Positions 15,919 through 23,144 of a DNA stretch of 38,387 bases are shown here, in pieces. Within the stretch, counting starts at the first letter, position 1. Every line of letters starts with the position of its first letter. Position numbers and translations under genes: made by a program. This DNA comes from an uncultured Bacteroidales bacterium. GTDB lineage: Bacteria > Bacteroidota > Bacteroidia > Bacteroidales > Muribaculaceae. The notes under the pieces are model-generated. The model was not told where the DNA came from. It saw only the letters and a program-made list of their open reading frames with translations, and did no database searches. The stretch spans positions 1 through 38,387 of the forward strand of contig CAMTKF010000024.1 of NCBI GenBank assembly GCA_947072905.1, written 5' to 3'.

Positions 15919-17778
15919 ATGGCAAGTTTTTTACAGGTAGAGAACCTAAGCAAGAGCTACGGCGACCGTATGCTTTTTGAAGATGTTACATTCGGAATCA
16001 ACGAGGGCGACAAGGTAGGCATAGTGGCCAAGAACGGCACCGGCAAGTCTACGATGCTCAGCATACTTGCCGGCGATGAGGATTATGACAGCGGCCGCAT
16101 TGTGTGGCGCAATGACCTGCGTGTAGGCTATCTGGCTCAGAAGCCTGACTTTACAGGAAATCCTACCGTGGCCGAGGCTGCTTTGCAGAGCGACGACCCT
16201 ATTGCTGTGGCCGTGCGCGACTATGAGGCCGCGCTTGCTTCGGGCGATGCGGCCAAAATACAGGAAATGAGCCTGCACCTCGACTCCGCCGGTGCGTGGG
16301 ACTATGAGGACCGTCTGCGGCAGTTGCTGGGACAGCTCGGCATACACGACCTGCAGCAGCGGGTCGACAAGCTTTCGGGCGGTCAGCGCAAGCGCGTGGC
16401 CCTGGCTGCAGTGTTGATGCGCAATCCCGACTTCCTGATTCTCGACGAGCCTACCAACCATCTCGACATCGAAGTCATAGAATGGATTGAGAATTATCTC
16501 AAACGCTCGCGCATGACTCTGCTGATGGTGACTCACGACCGTTATTTCCTTGACCGCGTGTGCAATAAAATCATAGAGATAGATAATCGTCAGATATATT
16601 CATACGACGGCAATTACAACTATTATCTGCGTCGCAGAGCCGAGCGTATCGAAGCTATGACAGCCGAGCTTGCAAAGGTTAAAAACACCTTGCGCAAGGA
16701 ACAGGAATGGATGAATCGCCAGCCGCAGGCCCGTGCCGGCAAGGCTAAATACCGCATTGACGCCTATTACGACCTTGTAGAGAAAAAGCGCAACGGCATC
16801 AGGGCTGAGAAGGATGTGAACCTTGATGTGAAAGCATCGTATATCGGTTCTAAAATTTTTGAGGCGGAAAATATCTCCAAGAGTTTTGGCGAAAAGACCA
16901 TATTGCGTGATTTTACCTATACCTTTGCCCGCTATGAGAAGGTAGGTTTGATAGGTGCCAACGGTGTGGGAAAATCCACATTTATAAAGCTTTTGCAAGG
17001 GCTTGTACCGGCCGATACCGGCAAGTGGAACGTTGGACAGACAGTGCGTTTCGGTTACTACAGTCAGGAGGGTATCTCGTTCAATCCCGGCAAGCGTGTG
17101 ATTGATGCCATAACAGAACTGGCCGAGGAGATTGATACAGGCGAATATAAACTGTCGCCCATGCAGTTTCTCAACCGATTTCTGTTCACCCCGGCCGACC
17201 AGCAGAAATATATATCTACACTGAGTGGCGGCGAGCTTTGCCGGCTTCACCTGGCCACAGTGCTGATGAGACAGCCCAACTTCCTGATTCTCGACGAACC
17301 GACCAACGACCTTGATATTGTGACACTCGGTATCCTTGAGGAATATCTGTCGGAATTCAAGGGCTGTCTTATCGTGGTGAGTCACGACCGCTATTTCCTT
17401 GACAATATTGTTGACCATCTGTTTGTAATGACCGGTGATGGCGAGATTAAAGACTTCCCGGGCACTTATTCGGAATATGCAACTTGGCGCAAGGAGCAGG
17501 AAGCCGCCGAGCGCGAGCAAAAACCCGCTGAAAAGCCCGTTCAGGAACGAGTGAGGGCTTCCCGTCCCGAAAAACTGTCTTTCAAGGAACGCAAGGAGCT
17601 GGAATCACTCACAAAGGAAATTGATGAGCTTACAGCCGAAAAGGATGAACTCGAAGCACGCTTCAACAGCGGCGAGACTCTGACCGATGTGGCTGCCATG
17701 TCGCAGAGGTATGAGCAGGTGAAAGAATTGCTCGACGAGAAGGAAATGCGCTGGCTTGAGCTTTCGGAGAAGGAGTAG
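15919..17778 (+). CDS. uup: ABC-F family ATPase, Uup-like
   Basis: A soluble protein with two fused ABC ATPase domains and no membrane part. ABC-F proteins act on the ribosome or, for Uup, affect DNA stability and ribosome function. Domain 1 has Walker A AKNGTGKST, signature LSGGQRKRVALA and Walker B LILDEPTNHLD; domain 2 has GANGVGKST, LSGGELCRLHLA and LILDEPTNDLD. Between them is the inter-domain linker, rich in basic residues (MNRQPQARAGKAKYR). The last 70 or so residues form a charged coiled coil (KERKELESLTKEIDELTAEKDELEAR in part), the Uup-type C-terminal domain. Length is 619 residues. The start is directly downstream of the palindromic repeat. Family certain; the symbol follows the C-terminal domain. 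Confidence 0.88.
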   Translation: MASFLQVENLSKSYGDRMLFEDVTFGINEGDKVGIVAKNGTGKSTMLSILAGDEDYDSGRIVWRNDLRVGYLAQKPDFTGNPTVAEAALQSDDPIAVAVRDYEAALASGDAAKIQEMSLHLDSAGAWDYEDRLRQLLGQLGIHDLQQRVDKLSGGQRKRVALAAVLMRNPDFLILDEPTNHLDIEVIEWIENYLKRSRMTLLMVTHDRYFLDRVCNKIIEIDNRQIYSYDGNYNYYLRRRAERIEAMTAELAKVKNTLRKEQEWMNRQPQARAGKAKYRIDAYYDLVEKKRNGIRAEKDVNLDVKASYIGSKIFEAENISKSFGEKTILRDFTYTFARYEKVGLIGANGVGKSTFIKLLQGLVPADTGKWNVGQTVRFGYYSQEGISFNPGKRVIDAITELAEEIDTGEYKLSPMQFLNRFLFTPADQQKYISTLSGGELCRLHLATVLMRQPNFLILDEPTNDLDIVTLGILEEYLSEFKGCLIVVSHDRYFLDNIVDHLFVMTGDGEIKDFPGTYSEYATWRKEQEAAEREQKPAEKPVQERVRASRPEKLSFKERKELESLTKEIDELTAEKDELEARFNSGETLTDVAAMSQRYEQVKELLDEKEMRWLELSEKE

Positions 17779-17813
17779 CAAACCAATCATCGGTACAGGG
17801 TGTTCTTTAAGAG

Positions 17814-17821
17814 TACTTTTG
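17814..17821 (+). promoter_or_regulatory. Candidate promoter -7 box of the symporter gene
   Basis: TACTTTTG fits TAnnTTTG and lies 16 bases before the ATG at 17838. No clear -33 element is seen, so co-transcription with the ABC-F gene is also possible. Confidence 0.4.
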
Positions 17822-17837
17822 CTCAATTGCTTGATAA

Positions 17838-19037
17838 ATGAAAAAGAATCAGATGATATTATGGCTGGTGGCCTTGGCTGTCGGCGTTGGAATAGGTTTG
17901 GCCGGAATAGCACCGCTTGACAAGGCCATGGAAGTCATAGCCATGATTTTCACACGTCTGTTCAGATTGCTGGCGGTGCCTACCATTGTGCTCGCTGTTG
18001 TCACCACGCTTGCATCGCTGGGCGGCGGGCGCGAGATGGGTCGCATGTTCAAGACTGCCGTAACTTATACGCTTCTCACCACAACAGCAGCTGCCGCCGT
18101 GGGTTTGATTCTTTACATACTTATTGCGCCCGGAAATGTACCTCCCGAAGTGATAAATGCCGAGAACAGCTCTACCGTCGAGCCGGTAGAGCTGTCGTAC
18201 ACCGACCATCTGCTGTCGGTGGTTCCCGACAATGTTGTCAAGCCATTCCTTGAGGGAAATGTGCTGGGATTGCTCGTATTGTGCTTTGCCGCAGGCATTG
18301 CCCTGTCAAAGATGCCCGATTCTGATGCCAAACGCACTGTGATCAACGGTTTGAACGGCTTGCAGGAGCTGATGTTTATCCTCATAAAATGGCTTATTGC
18401 CATTTTGCCCGTGGGTATAGTGGCTTTTGCGGCACAACTTGTCTCGGAGGTGTCGGGCGGAATGATGCTCGACTCGCTGGGCAAATATGTGCTTGTGGTG
18501 ATAGCCGGTAACTGCATTCAGTTTTTTGTCGTATTACCGTGTTTTCTGTTGTTCAAAGGCTTGAATCCTGTCACCACGCTCAAAGGTATGAGTCAGGCAG
18601 TACTGATGGCTCTGTTTACCAAGAGTTCGGCGGCTACATTGCCCGTGACTATGGATAATGCCGAGAAAAGGATAGGTGTGAGCCCCAAGGTGGCCCGCTT
18701 TGTGCTTCCTATATGTACAACGATCAATATGAACGGTTGTGCGGCATTTATACTTGTCACATCGCTTTTTGTAATGCAGAACAATGGCATGCCCATTACG
18801 GCTGTCACCATGATAGTGTGGCTGCTGATATCAGTGCTGTCGGCATTCGGCAATGCCGGGGTGCCGATGGGGTGCTATTTCCTTACGCTCTCGCTTATGT
18901 CGGGAATGGGAGCCAATATTGTGCTGATGGGAGTCATTCTGCCGGTCTATACTGTGATTGATATGATAGAGACAGCCGAGAATGTATGGTCAGACTCGTG
19001 TGTATGCGCCATAACCGACAAGGCTATGAAAAAATAA
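17838..19037 (+). CDS. Dicarboxylate/amino acid:cation symporter (DAACS family)
   Basis: An inner-membrane secondary transporter of the glutamate/aspartate/dicarboxylate:H+ or Na+ symporter family (GltP/DctA/SstT group). Hydrophobic segments run throughout its 399 residues. The two re-entrant hairpin motifs are visible: the serine-rich FTKSSAATLPVTM and the conserved TTINMNGCAAF, equivalent to NMDGTA in GltPh, here with Asn in place of Asp as in some serine/threonine transporters. LTLSLMSGMGANIVLMGV lies near the C terminus. The substrate cannot be fixed. The stop codon lies inside a 19-bp sequence that recurs at 20091-20109, where it forms one arm of a terminator. Confidence 0.88.
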   Translation: MKKNQMILWLVALAVGVGIGLAGIAPLDKAMEVIAMIFTRLFRLLAVPTIVLAVVTTLASLGGGREMGRMFKTAVTYTLLTTTAAAAVGLILYILIAPGNVPPEVINAENSSTVEPVELSYTDHLLSVVPDNVVKPFLEGNVLGLLVLCFAAGIALSKMPDSDAKRTVINGLNGLQELMFILIKWLIAILPVGIVAFAAQLVSEVSGGMMLDSLGKYVLVVIAGNCIQFFVVLPCFLLFKGLNPVTTLKGMSQAVLMALFTKSSAATLPVTMDNAEKRIGVSPKVARFVLPICTTINMNGCAAFILVTSLFVMQNNGMPITAVTMIVWLLISVLSAFGNAGVPMGCYFLTLSLMSGMGANIVLMGVILPVYTVIDMIETAENVWSDSCVCAITDKAMKK

Positions 19038-19045
19038 GGAGAAAA
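19027..19045 (+). repeat. 19-bp direct repeat, left copy
   Basis: TGAAAAAATAAGGAGAAAA, containing the symporter stop codon. An identical copy lies at 20091-20109. The two bracket the DUF3791/DUF3990 module, 1064 bp apart. Confidence 0.8.
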
Positions 19046-19067
19046 TGGGAATTAGAGAAAAATTTCG

Positions 19068-19075
19068 TAACTTTG
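19068..19075 (+). promoter_or_regulatory. Promoter -7 box of the DUF3791-DUF3990 operon
   Basis: TAACTTTG, an exact TAnnTTTG box, 46 bases before the first ATG. The module thus carries its own promoter inside the repeat-bounded segment. Confidence 0.6.
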
Positions 19076-19121
19076 CTTCATAACAAGTGCGTGCGCAGAC
19101 AAATAATAAAAGTAATTTGAT

Positions 19122-19349
19122 ATGGATAGACACGAATTAAAGAATCGAATAGAGTATATTGTTGTCTGTGTCAGTGAATTCGCCAAGCGTTTTAATCTGA
19201 CGAATCAACAGGCATACGCATATCTGCGTCGTTTCACCGGGATTGACTTCCTCAACGATTGTTATGAGGTTGAGCATACCCAATCTATTGAGAGTGCTGT
19301 TGATGATTTGCAGGTGTTATGCTATAAAAAGGGAGGGCGTATATCATGA
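19122..19349 (+). CDS. DUF3791 protein, putative antitoxin 1
   Basis: A 75-residue protein with the pattern of the DUF3791 family: EYIVVCVSEFAKRFNLTNQQAYAYLRRFTGIDFLNDCYEVEHTQ. DUF3791 genes are commonly found next to DUF3990 genes. Small size, position first in the operon and the ATGA overlap with the next gene fit an antitoxin or chaperone-like partner; this role is inferred. No DNA-binding motif is obvious. The region is more AT-rich than its neighbours, which suggests recent transfer. Confidence 0.75.
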   Translation: MDRHELKNRIEYIVVCVSEFAKRFNLTNQQAYAYLRRFTGIDFLNDCYEVEHTQSIESAVDDLQVLCYKKGGRIS

Positions 19350-19831
19350 TAAAGTTACATCACGGTTCATACATGGATATTGACACCGTTGATTTGTCAA
19401 TGAGTAAACCGGGCAAGGACTTCGGCAAAGGATTCTATCTTAATCCCGATTATGAACAGGCACTTCTTTGGGCTGAAGCAAGAGTAAGGATGCTTCAAGA
19501 GGGTGAAGCTACCGTAACTTCATACGAATTTGACCTTGATCAAGCGCTCGAATGCGGACTTAATGTGAAAATATTCGCTGACTACACAGAGGAATGGGCT
19601 GAGTTTGTTGTCAACAACAGGCGTAATGTCTCCGATGCCCTTAGTCATTCGTATGACATTGTGATAGGTCCTATTGCTGATGACAATGTTGGCCGTCAGA
19701 TACAGCTCTATATGCAGGGGTATTGGTCAATCGCTCAATTAATAGAGAAGATTAAATACACAGCTAAGAAATCCACTCAATACTTTTTTGGAAGTGAGGA
19801 GGCATTAAAATTTTTAAATAAATTATCATGA
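19346..19831 (+). CDS. DUF3990 protein, putative ADP-ribosyltransferase-like toxin
   Basis: A 161-residue protein of the DUF3990 family, which groups with the ADP-ribosyltransferase fold. Visible core: KLHHGS at the N terminus (the HG/S segment expected to contact NAD), then GKDFGKGFYLNPDYEQALLWA (residues about 27-47), the family's most conserved block, equivalent to the G-x-G-F-Y...A strand-helix of ART and RES-like enzymes. A later stretch, YDIVIGPIADDNV, and QLYMQGYWSIAQL carry the other conserved parts. The catalytic residue cannot be assigned with certainty from sequence alone. It overlaps both neighbours by four bases (ATGA) and is flanked by DUF3791 proteins, so a toxin-antitoxin arrangement is the best inference. 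Confidence 0.75.
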   Translation: MIKLHHGSYMDIDTVDLSMSKPGKDFGKGFYLNPDYEQALLWAEARVRMLQEGEATVTSYEFDLDQALECGLNVKIFADYTEEWAEFVVNNRRNVSDALSHSYDIVIGPIADDNVGRQIQLYMQGYWSIAQLIEKIKYTAKKSTQYFFGSEEALKFLNKLS

Positions 19832-20049
19832 CAAAGGATATCAGGATGGAGGTGGAGTTTCTTGCCACCGACCTTACTCAAATGCTTATGGAGCAATATG
19901 GATGGGATATGATGAAGTCTCTTGATGTGCTTTATGGTTCAGAAACATTCGCCAGATTGAATGACCCCGAATGTTGTTTGTATTACCAGGGTGCAGTCTA
20001 TGTTTTCTCATTCCTGAAAAATGAAATTGAAACCGGCAAAGTTTGGTGA
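19828..20049 (+). CDS. DUF3791-like protein, putative antitoxin 2
   Basis: A 73-residue protein with a second DUF3791-type pattern: EFLATDLTQMLMEQYGWDMMKSLDVLYGSETFARLND, followed by LYYQGAVYVFSFLKNEIE. It differs strongly from the first DUF3791 protein but has a similar length and order of helices. Its ATG overlaps the toxin-like gene stop by four bases. Having two small partners around one DUF3990 gene is notable; the second may be the actual neutraliser, or the two may form a hetero-complex. Role inferred. Confidence 0.7.
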   Translation: MTKDIRMEVEFLATDLTQMLMEQYGWDMMKSLDVLYGSETFARLNDPECCLYYQGAVYVFSFLKNEIETGKVW

Positions 20050-20090
20050 AATATTTTGAGAGTGACGGGTCTCTACAACTGATGGGATAT

Positions 20091-20109
20091 TGAAAAAATA
20101 AGGAGAAAA
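20091..20109 (+). repeat. 19-bp direct repeat, right copy
   Basis: TGAAAAAATAAGGAGAAAA, identical to 19027-19045. Its right part is the left arm of the terminator hairpin at 20100-20129. Confidence 0.8.
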
Positions 20110-20129
20110 CTCTCGCGAGTTTCCTCCTT
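20100..20129. terminator. Terminator of the tRNA-Arg operon, possibly bidirectional
   Basis: AAGGAGAAAACTC and GAGTTTCCTCCTT pair with one mismatch around TCGC. On the minus strand it is followed by ATTTTTTC, so it ends the tRNA-Arg transcript. On the plus strand it would end the DUF3791/DUF3990 operon and, in an ancestor, probably the symporter gene. Confidence 0.8.
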
Positions 20130-20131
20130 TG

Positions 20132-20205
20132 TGATTCGCACAGGATTCAAACCTGTAACCTTCTGATCCGTAGTCAGATGCTCTATTCAGTTGAGCTAGC
20201 GAACC
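20132..20205 (-). tRNA. tRNA-Arg(ACG), copy 2 in transcription order
   Basis: A 74-nt cloverleaf on the minus strand: acceptor GGTTCGC with GCGAATC, anticodon stem TCTGA/TCAGA around CTACGGA (anticodon ACG), T-arm ACAGG-TTTGAAT-CCTGT, discriminator A, CCA not encoded. It is identical to the copy 101 bases away. Confidence 0.95.
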
Positions 20206-20232
20206 AATGTGATAATGATTCAGTGTTTTGTG

Positions 20233-20306
20233 TGATTCGCACAGGATTCAAACCTGTAACCTTCTGATCCGTAGTCAGATGCTCTATTCAGTTGAGCTAG
20301 CGAACC
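20233..20306 (-). tRNA. tRNA-Arg(ACG), copy 1 in transcription order
   Basis: Same 74-nt sequence as the other copy, with a 27-base spacer between them. It lies closest to the shared promoter at 20329-20360, so both are one transcript. Confidence 0.95.
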
Positions 20307-20328
20307 GTTTTGCTTGGTTTTGCGAGTG

Positions 20329-20360
20329 CAAAGTTAAGGCAAATATTTGAAATGTGCAAA
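20329..20360 (-). promoter_or_regulatory. Promoter of the tRNA-Arg pair
   Basis: On the minus strand TTTG (20360 to 20357), a 20-base spacer, then TAACTTTG (20336 to 20329), a perfect match to the Bacteroidetes consensus. It serves as an internal reference for other promoter calls here. Confidence 0.85.
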
Positions 20361-20421
20361 TATTTTTTTGTTAAAATGTTGAACAAAATTAGAAATGCCT
20401 GATTTTTAAATGTTTAGAATT

Positions 20422-21384
20422 TTAGATTTTTAGCAGCTCTTTTGCGGTTTCTTCCCAGTCTGAATTGATTTGGGCGAGATGAGGGTAGGGCAGGCTGTAT
20501 TCTCTACGGCCATAAAGAATCAGTGTGGGGATTGAAAGACTCGCTGCCTTACGATAAATTGCATCTACAAGTTTGCCGCCGTTGGCGGTCTGCCTGTCTA
20601 CACATCCCTCGCCGGTGATGACAAGTTCAACATCCTCCCAATTTACATTTAACGATTCCACAGCCGCTTCTGCCCCCGACATACACTCGGCTCCGCAAAC
20701 CGATGCCAGAGCATATCCAAGACCGCCGCCGGCACCGTCCCATTCGGATTGTCCGCCAATTATCTTGCTGAAGTGGCTCATGGCATTGGCAAGGGCGCTC
20801 AAGTCCTCGCCGGGCAGAGCTTTCTGTTGCGCGAAGTCAAGAGCCGTAAGCTTTCCTTCGGTGAGCGAGGCTCTTACATCTACTATGCCTTTGAGCTTGT
20901 ATTTTTTGATTTCCGACAAATCAGCGCGGCATACGCTTGAAAGGGTGGCCGGACACAAAGGTTCTGCGATAAGCCTGTCATGGGCGTCATAAAACTTGGC
21001 GCCGAGACCCTGCAGAAATCCCGCGCCGCAATCTGATATTGCCGTGCCTCCTACAGCAATCAATGTATTAAAGCGGTGGTCGACAGCTCTGCCCAGTGCT
21101 ATTGAAGAGCGTTGCATCAGGGGTATTCCTGAATCTTTGAAGGCGTCAAAGCCTATGATCTCGCTCGATACGAGCAGACGTGTGTCGCCGTGTCGGTATA
21201 CGCCTTTGGCTATCTCTTTGCCTTGGGGCATGAAGGCGTGTGCGGCACCTTCGCCGCCGTCTGACACAGGTGCGAGCCGTAAGGGCCGATCAATCCCGGC
21301 CGCGCTGAGTCTGCCGGCTGCCATACTGCATATTTCGGCTGCCGTGTATGTGCCTTTGAATTTATCGGGAGCAATCAAAATCAT
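20422..21384 (-). CDS. Glycerate kinase (GlxK/GarK type family), short form
   Basis: Phosphorylates D-glycerate with ATP to 2- or 3-phosphoglycerate. Family motifs are the N-terminal APDKFKGTYTA, SDGGEG, GGTAISDCGAGFLQGLG, the GAGGGLGYAL loop and ITGEGCVDRQTANGGK near the C terminus. The ATG at 21384 is used; a GTG two codons earlier is also in frame. At 320 residues it is about 55-60 shorter than the usual 375-380. The loss is spread over loops, since the N- and C-terminal motifs are intact, so it is probably functional rather than truncated. It is divergent from the nucleotidase gene. Confidence 0.85.
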   Translation of the reverse strand: MILIAPDKFKGTYTAAEICSMAAGRLSAAGIDRPLRLAPVSDGGEGAAHAFMPQGKEIAKGVYRHGDTRLLVSSEIIGFDAFKDSGIPLMQRSSIALGRAVDHRFNTLIAVGGTAISDCGAGFLQGLGAKFYDAHDRLIAEPLCPATLSSVCRADLSEIKKYKLKGIVDVRASLTEGKLTALDFAQQKALPGEDLSALANAMSHFSKIIGGQSEWDGAGGGLGYALASVCGAECMSGAEAAVESLNVNWEDVELVITGEGCVDRQTANGGKLVDAIYRKAASLSIPTLILYGRREYSLPYPHLAQINSDWEETAKELLKI

Positions 21385-21451
21385 GGACACAAAGTTAGGA
21401 AAAAATACGTTTAAAAATGTTGTTTTGTTATGCTAACTCAAAAAAATTGAC

Positions 21452-21459
21452 TAAATTCG
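21452..21459 (+). promoter_or_regulatory. Candidate promoter -7 box of the nucleotidase gene
   Basis: TAAATTCG resembles the TAnnTTTG box with one change and lies 16 bases before the ATG at 21476. Confidence 0.45.
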
Positions 21460-21475
21460 CGCTATACTTATTGAC

Positions 21476-23002
21476 ATGAAACGACACACAATATTATCAA
21501 TTATCGGAGCCGGTATTTTCAGTGCCGTAAGCGTAATGCCTATACAGGCAGAGCGCCTTGTGCTCCTTCATACTAATGACACTCACTCTCAAATCGACCC
21601 CGACGATCTTGATGATCTTGGCGGTATCGCACGCCGTAAAGCTTTGGTCGACAGTGTACGCAACGTTGAGAAAAATGTTTTGCTCATAGATGCCGGCGAT
21701 GCCGTGCAGGGTACTCTTTACTTCAATCTATATGGAGGTGAAGTGGAGCAGAAGGTGATGAACGCCCTCGACTATGATATGCGAATCCTTGGCAATCATG
21801 AGTTTGACAATGGTGTAGACTCGCTGGCTGCCGTGATGAAACTTGCCGATGCCGAGTTGCTCGCAACCAACTACGATATGAAAGACTCGCCGTTGGGCAG
21901 CATGTTCAAGAAGTACACCACACGCACCTACGACGGACATAAGATAGGTTTCATAGCCCTGAATCTTAACCCCAAGGGTATGATTTCAGAGGGAAATTAT
22001 GACAACGTGATATATAAGGATGCGCTCGAGGCAGCCAATTCGGCCGCATGGTGGCTCAAGAATGTGGATACATGCGATATGGTGGTGGCTATAACCCACA
22101 TAGGCTATCAGCCGTCAGTGCCCCCGGGTGACCTTTTCCTCGCTGAAAATTCACGCGATATAGATGTCATTATCGGTGGACATTCGCACGACCTCATATT
22201 GCCCGGCCATAGCGAGAAGTCATGCTATGCCACAAATCTCGACGGTAAGAAAGTGCTCGTGACCCAGGAAGGCAAGGCCGGCAAACATGTGGGGGAAATT
22301 GACATTGACCTCGACAGCCTTACAGCCGACTATAAGGTGCATCGTATAGACAGCCGTCTCGACGACCGCCTTGACCCGGCGATTGCCGAAATAATAGCTC
22401 CATACCGTGCCGGCGTGGATTCTCTGATGCGCGTGCCTGTCGGCAAGGTGGCATGTGAGCTTACAAAAGACTCGCAGGTGATGCTCAACTGGGGTACCGA
22501 CATGGTGCATGCCATTGCAAAGAAAATGAGTCCGGATGTGGATTTCACAATTCTCAACAAGGGCGGCCTGCGTCGTAGTCTGCCAAAGACAATCACCGAG
22601 GGACAGATAAAGACTTTGATGCCATTCAACAACAGAATACAGGTGATTGATATAAAAGGCAGCGAGCTGATACCTGCATTCCGTCAGATGGCAAACATCG
22701 GCGGCAACGGCGTGAGCAAGGGCGTGGTTGTGAAGTACAGAAAGTCGCATACCGCAGGCGAAAAGCCCGAGATTGAAAGCATAACAATCAACGGCCAAAC
22801 ACTCGATCCCGAAAAGACATATCGCGTGGCTACAATCGACTATCTGGCCGGTGGCGGCGACTATATGCCTACGCTTGCCAATCACAAGTTGGTGAAGGAG
22901 AGCGGAGATGTACTCTACAATGATGTACTGAAATACATACGTTCTTTCAAAAATAAAAAAATGACTCCCACATCAGAAGCCCGATTCTTCGAGGTGGAAT
23001 AG
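21476..23002 (+). CDS. Exported 5'-nucleotidase / UshA-like metallophosphatase
   Basis: A periplasmic enzyme that removes phosphate from nucleotides or related esters. A signal peptide (to about residue 23, MPIQAE) precedes the calcineurin-like metallophosphatase domain (about 25-290) with LLHTNDTHSQ, DAGDAVQGTL, LGNHEFDNG, ITHIGY and GGHSHD as metal-binding motifs. The 5'-nucleotidase C-terminal domain (about 315-480) has NKGGLRRSLPKTITEGQIKT and the substrate-stacking region near IDYLAGGGDYMP. The 508 residues are typical. Whether it acts on nucleotides, UDP-sugars or 2',3'-cyclic nucleotides is not visible. A GC-rich hairpin follows. Confidence 0.92.
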   Translation: MKRHTILSIIGAGIFSAVSVMPIQAERLVLLHTNDTHSQIDPDDLDDLGGIARRKALVDSVRNVEKNVLLIDAGDAVQGTLYFNLYGGEVEQKVMNALDYDMRILGNHEFDNGVDSLAAVMKLADAELLATNYDMKDSPLGSMFKKYTTRTYDGHKIGFIALNLNPKGMISEGNYDNVIYKDALEAANSAAWWLKNVDTCDMVVAITHIGYQPSVPPGDLFLAENSRDIDVIIGGHSHDLILPGHSEKSCYATNLDGKKVLVTQEGKAGKHVGEIDIDLDSLTADYKVHRIDSRLDDRLDPAIAEIIAPYRAGVDSLMRVPVGKVACELTKDSQVMLNWGTDMVHAIAKKMSPDVDFTILNKGGLRRSLPKTITEGQIKTLMPFNNRIQVIDIKGSELIPAFRQMANIGGNGVSKGVVVKYRKSHTAGEKPEIESITINGQTLDPEKTYRVATIDYLAGGGDYMPTLANHKLVKESGDVLYNDVLKYIRSFKNKKMTPTSEARFFEVE

Positions 23003-23051
23003 TCAGGGGTAAGCGGGGCATGAATGTGAAAATATCGGATGTCCTGTGACG

Positions 23052-23077
23052 GAGGGATGCGCGTTGGCGCAACCCTC
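23052..23077 (+). terminator. Hairpin after the nucleotidase gene
   Basis: GAGGG-AT-GCGC, loop GTTG, GCGC-AA-CCCTC: a two-part stem with a small internal loop. The T-run after it (TTATCTGATT) is poor, so termination may be partial. Confidence 0.4.
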
Positions 23078-23105
23078 TTATCTGATTCATGAAGTTTACT
23101 TACAG

Positions 23106-23128
23106 CGTGTTAAATTCAAACACACTTA
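23106..23128 (+). repeat. Solo end of the palindromic repeat family
   Basis: GTGTTAAATTCAAACACACT matches the right end of the elements at 15696-15903 and 30075-30188. No matching left end is seen nearby. As with the other copies, it sits just before the start of a plus-strand gene (17 bases before the GH3 protein ATG). It also folds on itself (GTGTT/AACAC). Confidence 0.6.
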
Positions 23129-23144
23129 TAAAAAACATACTTTG

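Noticed and set aside
16600-17520. A 306-codon minus-strand frame opposite the ABC-F gene
   Set aside because: Shadow of the conserved ABC-F coding sequence; no signal, motif or promoter supports it.
20132-20306. Two identical 75-base units at a 101-base step, considered as a CRISPR-like or satellite repeat
   Set aside because: Both fold as complete tRNA-Arg(ACG) genes with a shared promoter and terminator; only two copies.
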